Origin: Bacteroidales bacterium UBA3663
Lineage (GTDB): Bacteria > Bacteroidota > Bacteroidia > Bacteroidales > UBA3663
Direction of reading: 5' to 3'
DNA length: 17,493 nt
Assembly (NCBI GenBank): GCA_002373755.1
Contig: DFJU01000066.1
Span: 1 to 17,493, forward strand
The notes beneath the pieces were generated by a model, which was given only the letters and a program-made list of their open reading frames with translations, was not told the origin of the DNA and did no database searches. The position numbers and the translations under genes are program-made. Shown here piece by piece: positions 7,526 through 16,144 of this stretch; the first letter of the stretch is position 1, and each line of letters opens with the position of its first letter.

Positions 7526-8533
7526 ATGTATTGCTATTTGGGCGTTGAGTCGCCAAACACGGCCAAGCGTCATGTCGATCAGCTGATGGCGTGTATGGGC
7601 TACGCGGATTTGTCGGTGCAGACGGGCAAAGGCGCGGTTGCAAGGTTCTTCTGCAAGCTGTTCAGCATGTTCAACCTGATGCTGAAATTGAAGGCCGGCG
7701 ATGTGCTGGTCATACAATATCCGTTCAAGAAATTCTACGTCACGCAATGCCGCATCGCGCGGATGAAGGGTGCGAAGACAATCACGTTGATTCACGACCT
7801 CGGCACATTCCGCCGCCGCAAACTGACGGCCGAGCAGGAAATCCGCCGTCTGTCGCACACCGACGTAATCATCGGACATAACCCGACAATGAATGCCTGG
7901 CTTGTTGAGCATGGCTGCAAGGTGCTGTTGGTCAGTCTGGACATTTTCGACTACCTGTCGGAGGCTGAGCCGTCGGCCGATGTGCATCGTCGTGGCAGCG
8001 AACCGGTTTTTGTCTTTGCGGGTGGCATCAGCAGGCGGAAATCGGCCTTCATCTATCAGATTGACAGTGTCATCGGCGGATGTCGTTTCGTGCTCTACGG
8101 TTCAGGTTTGGAGCAGGGCTCCGATGCATCGTGGAAGAATTCGACCTATTGTGGCCACATCGGGTCCGACGATTTTATCCGCAGCGCCGCCACCAAGGCC
8201 GATTGGGGTCTGGTCTGGGATGGCGACACGGTTGATGGCTGCACCGGCGTTTGGGGCGATTATCTGCGGCTGAACAATCCGCACAAGGCATCGTTCTACT
8301 TGCGTGCCGGGTTGCCGGTCATCGTCTGGCGTGAGTCGGCCATGGCTCCATTCGTGTGCGACAACGGACTCGGCATTGCCGTCGGTTCGCTCTCTGAATT
8401 GCCGGCACGGCTGAGGGCAATTACTGACGATGAGTATGCCGCATTGAAGAAAAACGCCATGTCGATGAAAGACAAGTTGAACGACGGTTACCATTTCCGT
8501 CGGGCTGTTGAAGCTGCTTTGAAGGCTCTTTAA
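7526..8533 (+). CDS. Gtf3/galactofuranosyltransferase-like glycosyltransferase
   Basis: 335 aa GT-B-type protein resembling the Gtf3/WbbI (beta-1,6-galactofuranosyltransferase or glucosyltransferase 3) group. Recognisable stretches: GDVLVIQYPFKKF near 58-70, ITLIHDLGTFRR near 86-97, DVIIGHNPTMNAWL near 113-126, then FVFAGGISRRKSAF. The most diagnostic part is GLVWDGD (about 228-234) followed by YLRLNNPHKASFYLRAGLPV (about 246-265), typical of this family. No signal peptide or membrane span is seen. It is last in the licD-kinase-glycosyltransferase operon and is followed by a 12-bp hairpin. The donor (galactofuranose or a pyranose) cannot be fixed; no UDP-galactopyranose mutase gene is in the window. 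Confidence 0.78.
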   Translation: MYCYLGVESPNTAKRHVDQLMACMGYADLSVQTGKGAVARFFCKLFSMFNLMLKLKAGDVLVIQYPFKKFYVTQCRIARMKGAKTITLIHDLGTFRRRKLTAEQEIRRLSHTDVIIGHNPTMNAWLVEHGCKVLLVSLDIFDYLSEAEPSADVHRRGSEPVFVFAGGISRRKSAFIYQIDSVIGGCRFVLYGSGLEQGSDASWKNSTYCGHIGSDDFIRSAATKADWGLVWDGDTVDGCTGVWGDYLRLNNPHKASFYLRAGLPVIVWRESAMAPFVCDNGLGIAVGSLSELPARLRAITDDEYAALKKNAMSMKDKLNDGYHFRRAVEAALKAL

Positions 8534-8551
8534 ACGGCATTTAAACGAACT

Positions 8552-8586
8552 GCGGGAGCGACATTCGCAAAGGATGTCGCTCCCGT
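8552..8586. terminator. Strong hairpin between convergent operons, no T-tract
   Basis: CGGGAGCGACAT (8553-8564) pairs perfectly with ATGTCGCTCCCG (8574-8585) around a 9-nt loop; a further G-U pair extends it. It lies 20 bp past the Gtf3-like stop and 18 bp before the stop of the convergent GT4. No run of T follows on either strand, so it may act as a bidirectional 3'-end stabiliser or factor-assisted terminator rather than a classic intrinsic one. Confidence 0.65.
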
Positions 8587-8603
8587 ATCGTATCTGTATT
8601 CCC

Positions 8604-9764
8604 TCAAGACTTCCCGCCGTTGCAAAGCCGCATGAATTGGCCTATGCAATATTGCGCGGAAAAGATTTTCTTGTGTCCTTCGATGTTGCTCGCTATGTTG
8701 CTACGCAGTTCATCGTCGTTGAGTGCGCGTATGAGTGCTTTAGCCATTGCTTCGGCATCGCCCACAGGGGTTAACACGCCGCAATTCCCGTTGTCCAATA
8801 TTTCAGCCGGGCCAGTTGGACAGTCGGACGAAACGATGATTTTGCGCAATGTCAGTGCTTCAATCAGGACCGTCGGCAATCCTTCGAACTTGCTGCTGAG
8901 CACAAACAGCTTCGAATTGGCAATCCATGGCATCGGGTTGGGCAAGAAGCCTTTGAAAACGATCTTGTTTTCCACTCCGCATTTCTGTGCCAATGCCTTC
9001 AGTCGGTCTTTATCGCGCCCTTCGCCGATTATGTAGAGCTTGGGCAATGGGGTCTGCCCGTTGGCAATCGCGTAGGCTTTTATCAGCGTAGTGAAGTCCT
9101 TCTGACGCTCTTCCAGCCGAGCGACGGACAGAATGTAATCCTCGGTCGGTACGGCATATTCGGCGGCTTTGGCCAACAGATTCTCCTCCGACACCGGATT
9201 GTAGATGACGCTGATCTTGTTGCACATCCGAGGCACTCTTGCGGCAAATTCATCGGCCATTTGCTTGCTGATGAGCACGATGTCGTCGTATGTCATCATC
9301 TTGCGGCAAAGCCGTTTGATTTTTCGCTCGTTGCCTCTGTGATAATGATTGATGCTGAAGTGGAAAAATGCAATTTTGCGGGCCTTGATTCCTTTCAGCC
9401 GCGAGTAGAACGTGGTGTCGAAATCGACGACAACATCTTCGTCCTTCAGCAGTCTTTTCAACCGGATTTTTTGTATGAAGCCTCGGACGGGGGCGAACAG
9501 GACTGCATCCAATACTTTCTGCCGTGTGTTGAGGCTCTTGCTTAGCTTGCGCTTGGGAAGCCTTGTCTGCATGCCCTCCCGCAGCAGGTATTTCACCTTT
9601 ACATTTTGTGGAATGAACGGCTCGAATGGCTGCATACCTTTGTATTCAGAGCCGATCACAAAGGTCACATCGTTATTCACGCAGTCTATCCCTTGCAAAT
9701 AACGTACAAGTACAGTGTCGATGCCTCCGTTCAGAAATCGGCTTAGCAGGAATGTGATACGCAT
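8604..9764 (-). CDS. Glycosyltransferase family 1/GT4
   Basis: 386 aa GT-B glycosyltransferase. The N-terminus MRITFLLSRFLNGGIDTVLVRYL is the usual first strand plus glycine loop. The donor domain begins at YILSVARLEERQKDFTTLIKAY (about 210-231) with KLYIIGEGRDKDRL after it. The E-x7-E signature is FEGLPTVLIEAL (E294, E302), followed by SSDCPTGPAEIL, a string typical of GT4 enzymes acting on amylovoran/poly-galactose or N-acetylgalactosamine-type glycans. Its stop faces the Gtf3-like gene across the shared hairpin, and it starts 6 bp after the upstream GT2 ends, so the two form one minus-strand unit. Codon use looks a little more AT-rich than in its neighbours, which may hint at separate acquisition; I did not compute this. 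Confidence 0.9.
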   Translation of the reverse strand: MRITFLLSRFLNGGIDTVLVRYLQGIDCVNNDVTFVIGSEYKGMQPFEPFIPQNVKVKYLLREGMQTRLPKRKLSKSLNTRQKVLDAVLFAPVRGFIQKIRLKRLLKDEDVVVDFDTTFYSRLKGIKARKIAFFHFSINHYHRGNERKIKRLCRKMMTYDDIVLISKQMADEFAARVPRMCNKISVIYNPVSEENLLAKAAEYAVPTEDYILSVARLEERQKDFTTLIKAYAIANGQTPLPKLYIIGEGRDKDRLKALAQKCGVENKIVFKGFLPNPMPWIANSKLFVLSSKFEGLPTVLIEALTLRKIIVSSDCPTGPAEILDNGNCGVLTPVGDAEAMAKALIRALNDDELRSNIASNIEGHKKIFSAQYCIGQFMRLCNGGKS

Positions 9765-9770
9765 ATTTGT

Positions 9771-10784
9771 TTACAGCTTGTGATTCGATGGAAATGTGAA
9801 ACCTACGGGAACTATATTGCTCAGCAATTTCGCCATCTGGCTAAAATGGTAGGGGAACATGCTGTGATAGCCGCTTGCGTCATAGAATTTCTGCATAAGT
9901 GCTTCGTATCGCTCCGGATCCGATTTCTTCAGGTGCTTGATGTGCCTTTGCTGTATTCCGCACCAGATGCAGTGGACCATGCCGGGTTTATGTATTGCAC
10001 CGTTTTCTGTGAAGTATTGGAGCACTCTCAGATTCTCTTCGATGGGAGTCTTCAACGATGTGCTGCTCTTGTGGCGGCGGAAGTAGTTGTGCTTCTCGTG
10101 CAAGATGGCAACATTTCCCTTCGATGCCACATAGAACCAGAACAGCCAGTCGCCACAAGCCCTGAATTGCTTGATGTGCTCCGGAAATGGAAGTGCTGCA
10201 TCGCGGCGGAACAGTATGCCGGAGGCATTGTAGAGCACGTTGGTGAAACGAAGATATTTCTTGCAGAATTCCTCGCCGTTATACACTGTGGTTTTCCCTA
10301 TCGCATCGCTGCGCCAATGGTCCCAATCCTTGTCGCCGTAGGGTTTGCCGTCCTGTGTTATCTGGTGCGAACCGGTTTGGCAGATTACCACGTTCTCGTT
10401 CTTCTCGGTCTCGGCCACGGTGCGTTCGAGGAACAGTTCGTCGGCGACGTCGTCGCTCTCGGCAATCCATACGTATTTGCCATTGGCCAAGGCGATGCCT
10501 TTTTCCCATTGCACGAATGGGCTGCCGCTGTTCTTTTCGTTGACGACGATATGGCTGATATGGGCATTGTCCGCATATCTGTTGATGACGTCAACGCTGT
10601 CGTCTGTCGATTTGTCGTCGAGGATGATGACCTCAAAATTCGCGTAGCTCTGCTTCACTACGCTTTCGATGCGTTGCGGCAGGTATGGCGCATGGTTGTA
10701 GTTCGGGATGATGACGCTGACGAGAGGTTCTGGGGCTTTCACTTTTTCTGCGGATAGATGGGGTTGGTACTTCACGGATGTCAA
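9771..10784 (-). CDS. Glycosyltransferase family 2
   Basis: About 337 aa GT-A glycosyltransferase. Core motifs: PLVSVIIPNYNHAPYLPQRIESV (about 20-42), EVIILDDKSTDDS (about 51-63) and the metal-binding region YVWIAESDDVADELF (S110-D111-D112). A later CGDWLFWFYVA segment supplies the ED/GD-x-x-L/F-type acceptor motif. The C-terminal third (HCIWCGIQQRHIKHLKK) is not recognised. The start is uncertain: there is no ATG in the open frame ahead of the fold. The choices are TTG at 10784 (annotated here, with an in-frame TAA 6 to 9 bases upstream) or GTG at 10775, three codons in. It lies downstream of the cytidylyltransferase terminator and 6 bp upstream of the GT4. No clear TAnnTTTG box precedes it, so it may rely on read-through. 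Confidence 0.88.
   Translation of the reverse strand: MTSVKYQPHLSAEKVKAPEPLVSVIIPNYNHAPYLPQRIESVVKQSYANFEVIILDDKSTDDSVDVINRYADNAHISHIVVNEKNSGSPFVQWEKGIALANGKYVWIAESDDVADELFLERTVAETEKNENVVICQTGSHQITQDGKPYGDKDWDHWRSDAIGKTTVYNGEEFCKKYLRFTNVLYNASGILFRRDAALPFPEHIKQFRACGDWLFWFYVASKGNVAILHEKHNYFRRHKSSTSLKTPIEENLRVLQYFTENGAIHKPGMVHCIWCGIQQRHIKHLKKSDPERYEALMQKFYDASGYHSMFPYHFSQMAKLLSNIVPVGFTFPSNHKL
10636..10647. repeat. Copy of the 12-mer AAATTCGCGTAG inside a coding region
   Basis: Third exact copy in the window (others 1461-1472, 5272-5283). It falls in the GT2 gene and encodes YANF in a different codon phase from the 5272 copy. Confidence 0.6.
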
Positions 10785-10817
10785 CCGTCTTTATGCGCGG
10801 TTGCTGAAACTTATATA

Positions 10818-10846
10818 CGAAAAATGTGACTTGTTTGTCACATTCT
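10818..10846 (-). terminator. Intrinsic terminator overlapping the cytidylyltransferase stop codon
   Basis: On the minus strand, AATGTGAC, a 6-base loop and GTCACATT form an 8-bp stem (10823-10830 with 10837-10844), and the second arm runs into TTTTTC. The TGA stop (10838-10840) sits inside the stem. It would separate the cytidylyltransferase transcript from the two glycosyltransferase genes downstream, fully or in part. Confidence 0.65.
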
Positions 10847-11242
10847 CTTGATTTCCTCTTTGAGCCAGCTGCTTGAAATGCCTTCGGTGCGTGGCAGGAC
10901 TACGACCTCTTTGCCGTGCTGTCTGCACCATTCGACGGCGGCCTGGAATCCGGCGTGGTTCTGGTCTGGACCCTTGGCGAATACGTCGAAATCGACCTCC
11001 TTGACGATGTCGTCCACGCCGCGATAGACGATCACTTCGTCCACGTAGCGGATGGCCTTGACCATATAGCAGCGCTCTTCGGTCGAGTAGAGCATTTTGG
11101 CTTCCGGCTTGTATTTCAAGATTACGTCACTGTCTTGCACGGCTACAATCAGGTGGTCACCCAGCTGCCGGGCCTTCTTGAAAAGTTCGACGTGTCCGAT
11201 GTGGAGCAGGTCGTAAACGCCGACGGTCAATACTTTCTTCAT
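10838..11242 (-). CDS. TagD-like cytidylyltransferase (CDP-alcohol synthesis)
   Basis: 134 aa, the size of glycerol-3-phosphate cytidylyltransferases (about 130). Predicted reaction: CTP plus an alcohol phosphate gives a CDP-alcohol. Motifs: VGVYDLLHIGHVELFKKA with the nucleotidyltransferase HxGH (H14-H17), STEERCYMVKAIRYVDEV (R57 region), and the C-terminal RTEGISSSWLKEEI (about 118-131), close to the RTEGIST motif of TagD. One difference matters: where TagD has a GDDW-type segment, this protein reads KGPDQNHAGFQAAVEW, so the alcohol bound may not be glycerol. With two LicD genes nearby, a role in supplying CDP-choline, CDP-ethanolamine, CDP-glycerol or similar is likely but unproven. It lies 71 bp downstream of the GH51 gene and ends in a terminator. 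Confidence 0.88.
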   Translation of the reverse strand: MKKVLTVGVYDLLHIGHVELFKKARQLGDHLIVAVQDSDVILKYKPEAKMLYSTEERCYMVKAIRYVDEVIVYRGVDDIVKEVDFDVFAKGPDQNHAGFQAAVEWCRQHGKEVVVLPRTEGISSSWLKEEIKRM

Positions 11243-11254
11243 CGTTTTAGAATT

Positions 11255-11299
11255 TGCCCTCTCCCGACCTTCTGGAGTAAAAAGGATGGGAGAGGGGCA
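11255..11299. repeat. Intergenic palindrome with CCCTCTCCC arms
   Basis: TGCCCTCTCCC (11255-11265) pairs with GGGAGAGGGGCA (11288-11299), one bulged G, around a 22-nt loop. It nearly fills the 71-bp gap between the GH51 gene and the cytidylyltransferase. No T-run follows on the minus strand. It may end the arabinofuranosidase transcript, or be a dispersed REP-type intergenic palindrome. Confidence 0.55.
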
Positions 11300-11313
11300 G
11301 TTGTTATTCTTGT

Positions 11314-12909
<1,596 letters not shown>

Positions 12910-12938
12910 GTGCTTTTTTTTTATGTTCGATGCCGTTT

Positions 12939-13025
12939 GCTACGCGGATTTTTGTCCGTTTCGGCAGATTTTTTCGCGTGGTTTGCGGCAATTTGAAGCC
13001 CCCTTTGCAGGGGAACTTCGCGTAG
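12939..13025. repeat. Gap with inverted CTACGCG motifs and a C/G-rich hairpin
   Basis: The 117-bp gap between the two GH51 genes is bounded by CTACGCG (12940-12946) and its reverse complement CGCGTAG (13019-13025), 72 nt apart. Just inside the second copy, GAAG-CCCC and GGGG-CTTC (12995-13019) can fold into a hairpin with a small internal loop. No T-run follows. This looks like a palindromic intergenic repeat unit, possibly affecting mRNA stability in the operon. Confidence 0.5.
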
Positions 13026-13026
13026 T

Positions 13027-15069
13027 TTATTTCTTGAAGATATAGACTTGGAACGACTTGGCCGGAATCTTGAACTCTGTAGCGTCAGCTGCAATGATTT
13101 CGGTCTTTGGAGTGATCTTGAGCGGATCGTCCAACGAGTTCTCGTCGTTCATTCCGGTTGCGCTCAATGTGATTTGCTCGGCCGACTTGAATCCTGCCTT
13201 GAGGTCCTTCGACTTGCCGGTCCAGTTCAGTTTGACAGGCTGGTCGTCGTCGCTCACATTGGCCACCTTGACGATGACGGCGTTCATCTCGCTGTCGAAG
13301 CAGGCCGTTGCGAAAAGTCCGTCCTGATCGTCCTGTCCGGCAATCGGCTTCTGTGCCATCGAGCAAGAAAGCACGTTTGTACCCTTGTATTGGCCGTAGA
13401 GCTGCTGCACATAGTAGCTGCAGGTCTTGAACATCGATGCGTTGTCGTACCAGATCATGTCGGGACGCCACTGCCAGCCCTTCACGTGGGCGAAAAGTGG
13501 TGCGTATGTACACATGTGGACGATGTCGGCGTTGCGCTCAAATCCGGTCATGAATGCGGCCTCGTAGAGCGATGTCTCGAAGTGGTTCCACTTCTTGCCC
13601 TTGCCGTGGCAGGCATATTCGCCGGCAAATACTTTCGGACCCTTGCGGTCGTAGCTGTCGTAGCGCATTGCACCGCAGTTCAGCGGGTTGCCGTCGCGGT
13701 CTTTTGCCTTGCCGAGGAACCACTCTTCATTGCGGTAGAAGTGCTCGTCGTAGAGGTCAACGCCCAATTCCTTCATCTTTGGCTGAAGAATGTCGAACTT
13801 CCAGCCCTCTGAATCTGGACCAGTCGTGCCGATGTACTTGATTTCCGGATGTGCCTTCGACAGCACGTCCATGAACTTCTTCAGTCGGCTTGTGAAGGCC
13901 GGATTGTCCTTCTCGTCCCATTGTTCGTTGCCAACGCCAAGGTAGTGCAGGTTGAATGGCTCTGGATGTCCCATGTCGGCGCGCAGTTTGCCCCAAGTGG
14001 TCGTGACGTCGCCGTTGGCAAATTCGATCAGGTCGAGCGCATCCTGAATGTATGGATCGAGGTCTTCAAGTGCTACGTGGACTTTTTTCTCATCCTTGAT
14101 GTTGTTCTGATACTGGCAGGCCAATCCGCAGCTGATTACGGGCAATGCCTCACAGCCGAAGTCCTCGCACAGCTGGAAATACTCGAAGAAGCCCAAGCCG
14201 TAGCTCTGGTAGTAGTCGGGATAGAAACGGTGTGCGAAGGTGTAGTGCCAACGGTTCTCGTTCAACGGACGGTTCTCGACCGGGCCAACGGAGTTCTTCC
14301 ACTGATAGCGAGTCTGAAGGTCAGTGCCCTCGACGATGCAGCCGCCAGGGAAACGGAAAACGCCCGGCTTCAGGTCGGCCAATGCCTGTGCCAAATCCTT
14401 GCGCATGCCATTCTCGCGGCCTTTCCAGGTGTCGGTGGGGAAGAGGCTGACGTGCTCAACGTCGGTCACAGCCAGACGCTGGCCGCGCACGTTGCGCAGG
14501 AAGATGCGAAGCGACAAGTCCTGCTGTGTACGCTTGGCCTTGATTTCGCCCGTGTATTTTTTCCACTCTTTGCCTTCGATGGTCACATTGCAGCCGGCCA
14601 TCTCCTGCGATTCGCCCATGCTGTCGTTGTCAACCAACTGCACGTTGAGCACCGATGTGCCGCCCTCTGGACAGCGTGCCCATACTGAGAAGCGGTAGGT
14701 TGCGCCCTCCTTGACTGCGATGCCGAAGAAGCCCTCGTTTTCGATGCCGGTGTGCTTGTGCGGATGGCCGGCATACGACAGACGCACATAGTGCGGGTTC
14801 TTGTCGAATGGGCCGTCGTCCATAACCTTGACGTTGCCGAAAGTGCGCCAGCCCATCATGTTCTGAGGAAATTCAAACGAACGGTTCTTGACCATTTCGG
14901 CGTAGAGACCGCCGTCGGCCGCGTAGTTGATGTCTTCAAAGAAGATTCCGTACATGGTGCTCTGAATCGGTGCACCTTTCTTGCTCACGTTGATGTCAAA
15001 ACTGTGGTCGGCGGCCGATGCCGTTGCTGCCAGCATGGTAGCCAAACCTAAGGTAAGAAATGTTTTCAT
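13027..15069 (-). CDS. Secreted alpha-L-arabinofuranosidase, GH51 with N-terminal CBM-like domain
   Basis: 680 aa. Signal peptide MKTFLTLGLATMLAATASA, likely cut at ASA-AD. The mature start IQSTMYGIFFEDINYAADGGLYAEMVKNRSFE is typical of the larger GH51 type. Residues about 65-212 form a carbohydrate-binding (CBM4/9-like) insert (YRFSVWARCPEGG, WKKYTGEI). The catalytic barrel follows: FRFPGGCIVEG, LGVGNEQWDE with acid/base E382, and VFAGEYACHG with nucleophile E484. The C-terminal beta domain ends IPAKSFQVYIFKK. It should remove arabinofuranosyl side chains outside the cytoplasm. Combined with the second GH51 downstream it gives two enzymes of distinct architecture, probably with different substrates. 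No SusC/SusD or regulator is in the window. It lies 79 bp after truA on the same strand. Confidence 0.95.
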   Translation of the reverse strand: MKTFLTLGLATMLAATASAADHSFDINVSKKGAPIQSTMYGIFFEDINYAADGGLYAEMVKNRSFEFPQNMMGWRTFGNVKVMDDGPFDKNPHYVRLSYAGHPHKHTGIENEGFFGIAVKEGATYRFSVWARCPEGGTSVLNVQLVDNDSMGESQEMAGCNVTIEGKEWKKYTGEIKAKRTQQDLSLRIFLRNVRGQRLAVTDVEHVSLFPTDTWKGRENGMRKDLAQALADLKPGVFRFPGGCIVEGTDLQTRYQWKNSVGPVENRPLNENRWHYTFAHRFYPDYYQSYGLGFFEYFQLCEDFGCEALPVISCGLACQYQNNIKDEKKVHVALEDLDPYIQDALDLIEFANGDVTTTWGKLRADMGHPEPFNLHYLGVGNEQWDEKDNPAFTSRLKKFMDVLSKAHPEIKYIGTTGPDSEGWKFDILQPKMKELGVDLYDEHFYRNEEWFLGKAKDRDGNPLNCGAMRYDSYDRKGPKVFAGEYACHGKGKKWNHFETSLYEAAFMTGFERNADIVHMCTYAPLFAHVKGWQWRPDMIWYDNASMFKTCSYYVQQLYGQYKGTNVLSCSMAQKPIAGQDDQDGLFATACFDSEMNAVIVKVANVSDDDQPVKLNWTGKSKDLKAGFKSAEQITLSATGMNDENSLDDPLKITPKTEIIAADATEFKIPAKSFQVYIFKK

Positions 15070-15148
15070 ACAGTACGATTTGTGTTGTGTATGGTTAATT
15101 GTCTTGGTCTATGATTTTCGGATTTGAACCGGTTTTACGGTCGATGCC

Positions 15149-16015
15149 TCAGTCGTCGGCCTCGTCGAAGAAGATGCTTTCCGGATATTCGATTTCCTCG
15201 AGGAAGAGGCCACACGCTGCCACCGAGTCGCCCGCAGTGCATCGGTCTTTGCGTTCGATGACATGGGCGAACTCCTGAATCGTCATCTTGTGACGGCCGA
15301 CCTGAATCAGCGTTCCCACGATGGCGCGGACCATGTTGCGCAAAAAGCGGTCGGCCCGTATGGTGAAGACGTACGACACTTCATCTTTGCCGACTGTCTG
15401 CCAGTAGGCATCCATGATCTTGCAGTTGTTCGTCTTCGTGTCGGTGTGCAGCTTGCTGAACGACGTGAAGTCCTCGTAGCAGAAGAGCTTTGCGCAGGCG
15501 TGGTTCATCATTTCCACGTCCAACGTCTCGAACATCCGCATCACGTAGTTGCGCTTGTAGAGCGGCTTCTGTGTCGTGATGTAATATCGGTACGTGCGCG
15601 AAAGTGCCGAAAAACGTGCGTGCGCTTCGGGTTTGACGGCCACGATGCGCTGCACGGTGATGTCGGGCGGAAGCACTTGGTTCAGCTTGAAGGCCAACGT
15701 CTTGCAGTCGGTGCCGAGGTCCTCCAGTGCGATGCCGGTGTCAGCTACGCGATTTTCGTTGTCCGATGTCTCATCCTCGCCTTGTGCTACGTTGTTTTCG
15801 TCGGTCGATGTGCGGTTGGTCAGCGTGAAGTGTGCGACCATCTGGCTGGCGTGAACTCCCGTGTCGGTCCGTCCGGCGCCAACAATGCCAGTCGGGCGGC
15901 GCAGGAGCATCGACAATTTCTGTTCGATGGTTTCCTGCACCGTCACGCAGTTGGGTTGGGTTTGCCAGCCGTGATAGTCCGTTCCGTCGTATTGCAGATA
16001 GATGAAATACTTCAT
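15149..16015 (-). CDS. truA: tRNA pseudouridine(38-40) synthase TruA, with an acidic insertion
   Basis: 288 aa cytoplasmic enzyme converting uridines 38-40 of the tRNA anticodon arm to pseudouridine. The start MKYFIYLQYDGTDYHGWQTQ is canonical. The catalytic motif is GAGRTDTGVHASQMVAHF with D51. LPPDITVQRI, HARFSALSRTYRYYI and FLRNMVRAIVGTLIQVG follow, all family hallmarks. Unusual: between HF (62-63) and LNQVLPPDI (111 on) there are 47 residues where I expect about 15 to 20. The extra piece is acidic and polar, made largely of two imperfect 14-aa repeats (TSTDENNVAQGEDE at 69-82, TSDNENRVADTGIA at 83-96). The active-site residues are intact, so function is likely retained. Confidence 0.95.
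   Translation of the reverse strand: MKYFIYLQYDGTDYHGWQTQPNCVTVQETIEQKLSMLLRRPTGIVGAGRTDTGVHASQMVAHFTLTNRTSTDENNVAQGEDETSDNENRVADTGIALEDLGTDCKTLAFKLNQVLPPDITVQRIVAVKPEAHARFSALSRTYRYYITTQKPLYKRNYVMRMFETLDVEMMNHACAKLFCYEDFTSFSKLHTDTKTNNCKIMDAYWQTVGKDEVSYVFTIRADRFLRNMVRAIVGTLIQVGRHKMTIQEFAHVIERKDRCTAGDSVAACGLFLEEIEYPESIFFDEADD
15744..15811. repeat. 42-bp-period tandem duplication within truA
   Basis: A 26-base segment starting GCTACG at 15744-15769 recurs at 15786-15811 with 20 of 26 matches and the same GCTACG start and CGATGT end. The 42-bp period is in frame and yields the two 14-residue repeats of the TruA insertion. The first copy begins with the dispersed CTACGCG motif (15745-15751). Confidence 0.65.
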
Positions 16016-16031
16016 GATTAATCAAAATAGT

Positions 16032-16144
16032 AAATATTAAATAATAAATATTTTTCCCTTAAAAACAAGAAAACTTGCAATCTGATAAATGGTAAATATT
16101 TGATAGCAAGGAACTTGATATTTAATATTTATTATTTAATATTT
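16032..16144. repeat. AT-only 21-bp perfect inverted repeat between galK and truA
   Basis: The arm at 16032-16052 (starting AAATATTAAATAATA) is the exact reverse complement of 16124-16144; 71 nt separate them. Both arms contain only A and T. Between them lie smaller inverted pieces, for example CTTGC at 16075-16079 and GCAAG at 16106-16110, so the whole 113 bp could fold as a long stem. No open reading frame or promoter box is convincing here. It fills most of the 144-bp gap and contrasts sharply with the GC-rich flanks. Confidence 0.75.

Noticed and set aside
9780..10757. Plus-strand frame of 325 codons antisense to the GT2 gene
   Set aside because: It has hydrophobic stretches, but these are complement artefacts of the GT2 codons; the GT2 fold motifs are unmistakable on the minus strand.
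16016..16144. Possible replication origin or attachment site, because of the AT-rich inverted repeat
   Set aside because: No DnaA-box cluster, no integrase or tRNA gene nearby, and no direct duplication of flanking sequence that I can see.
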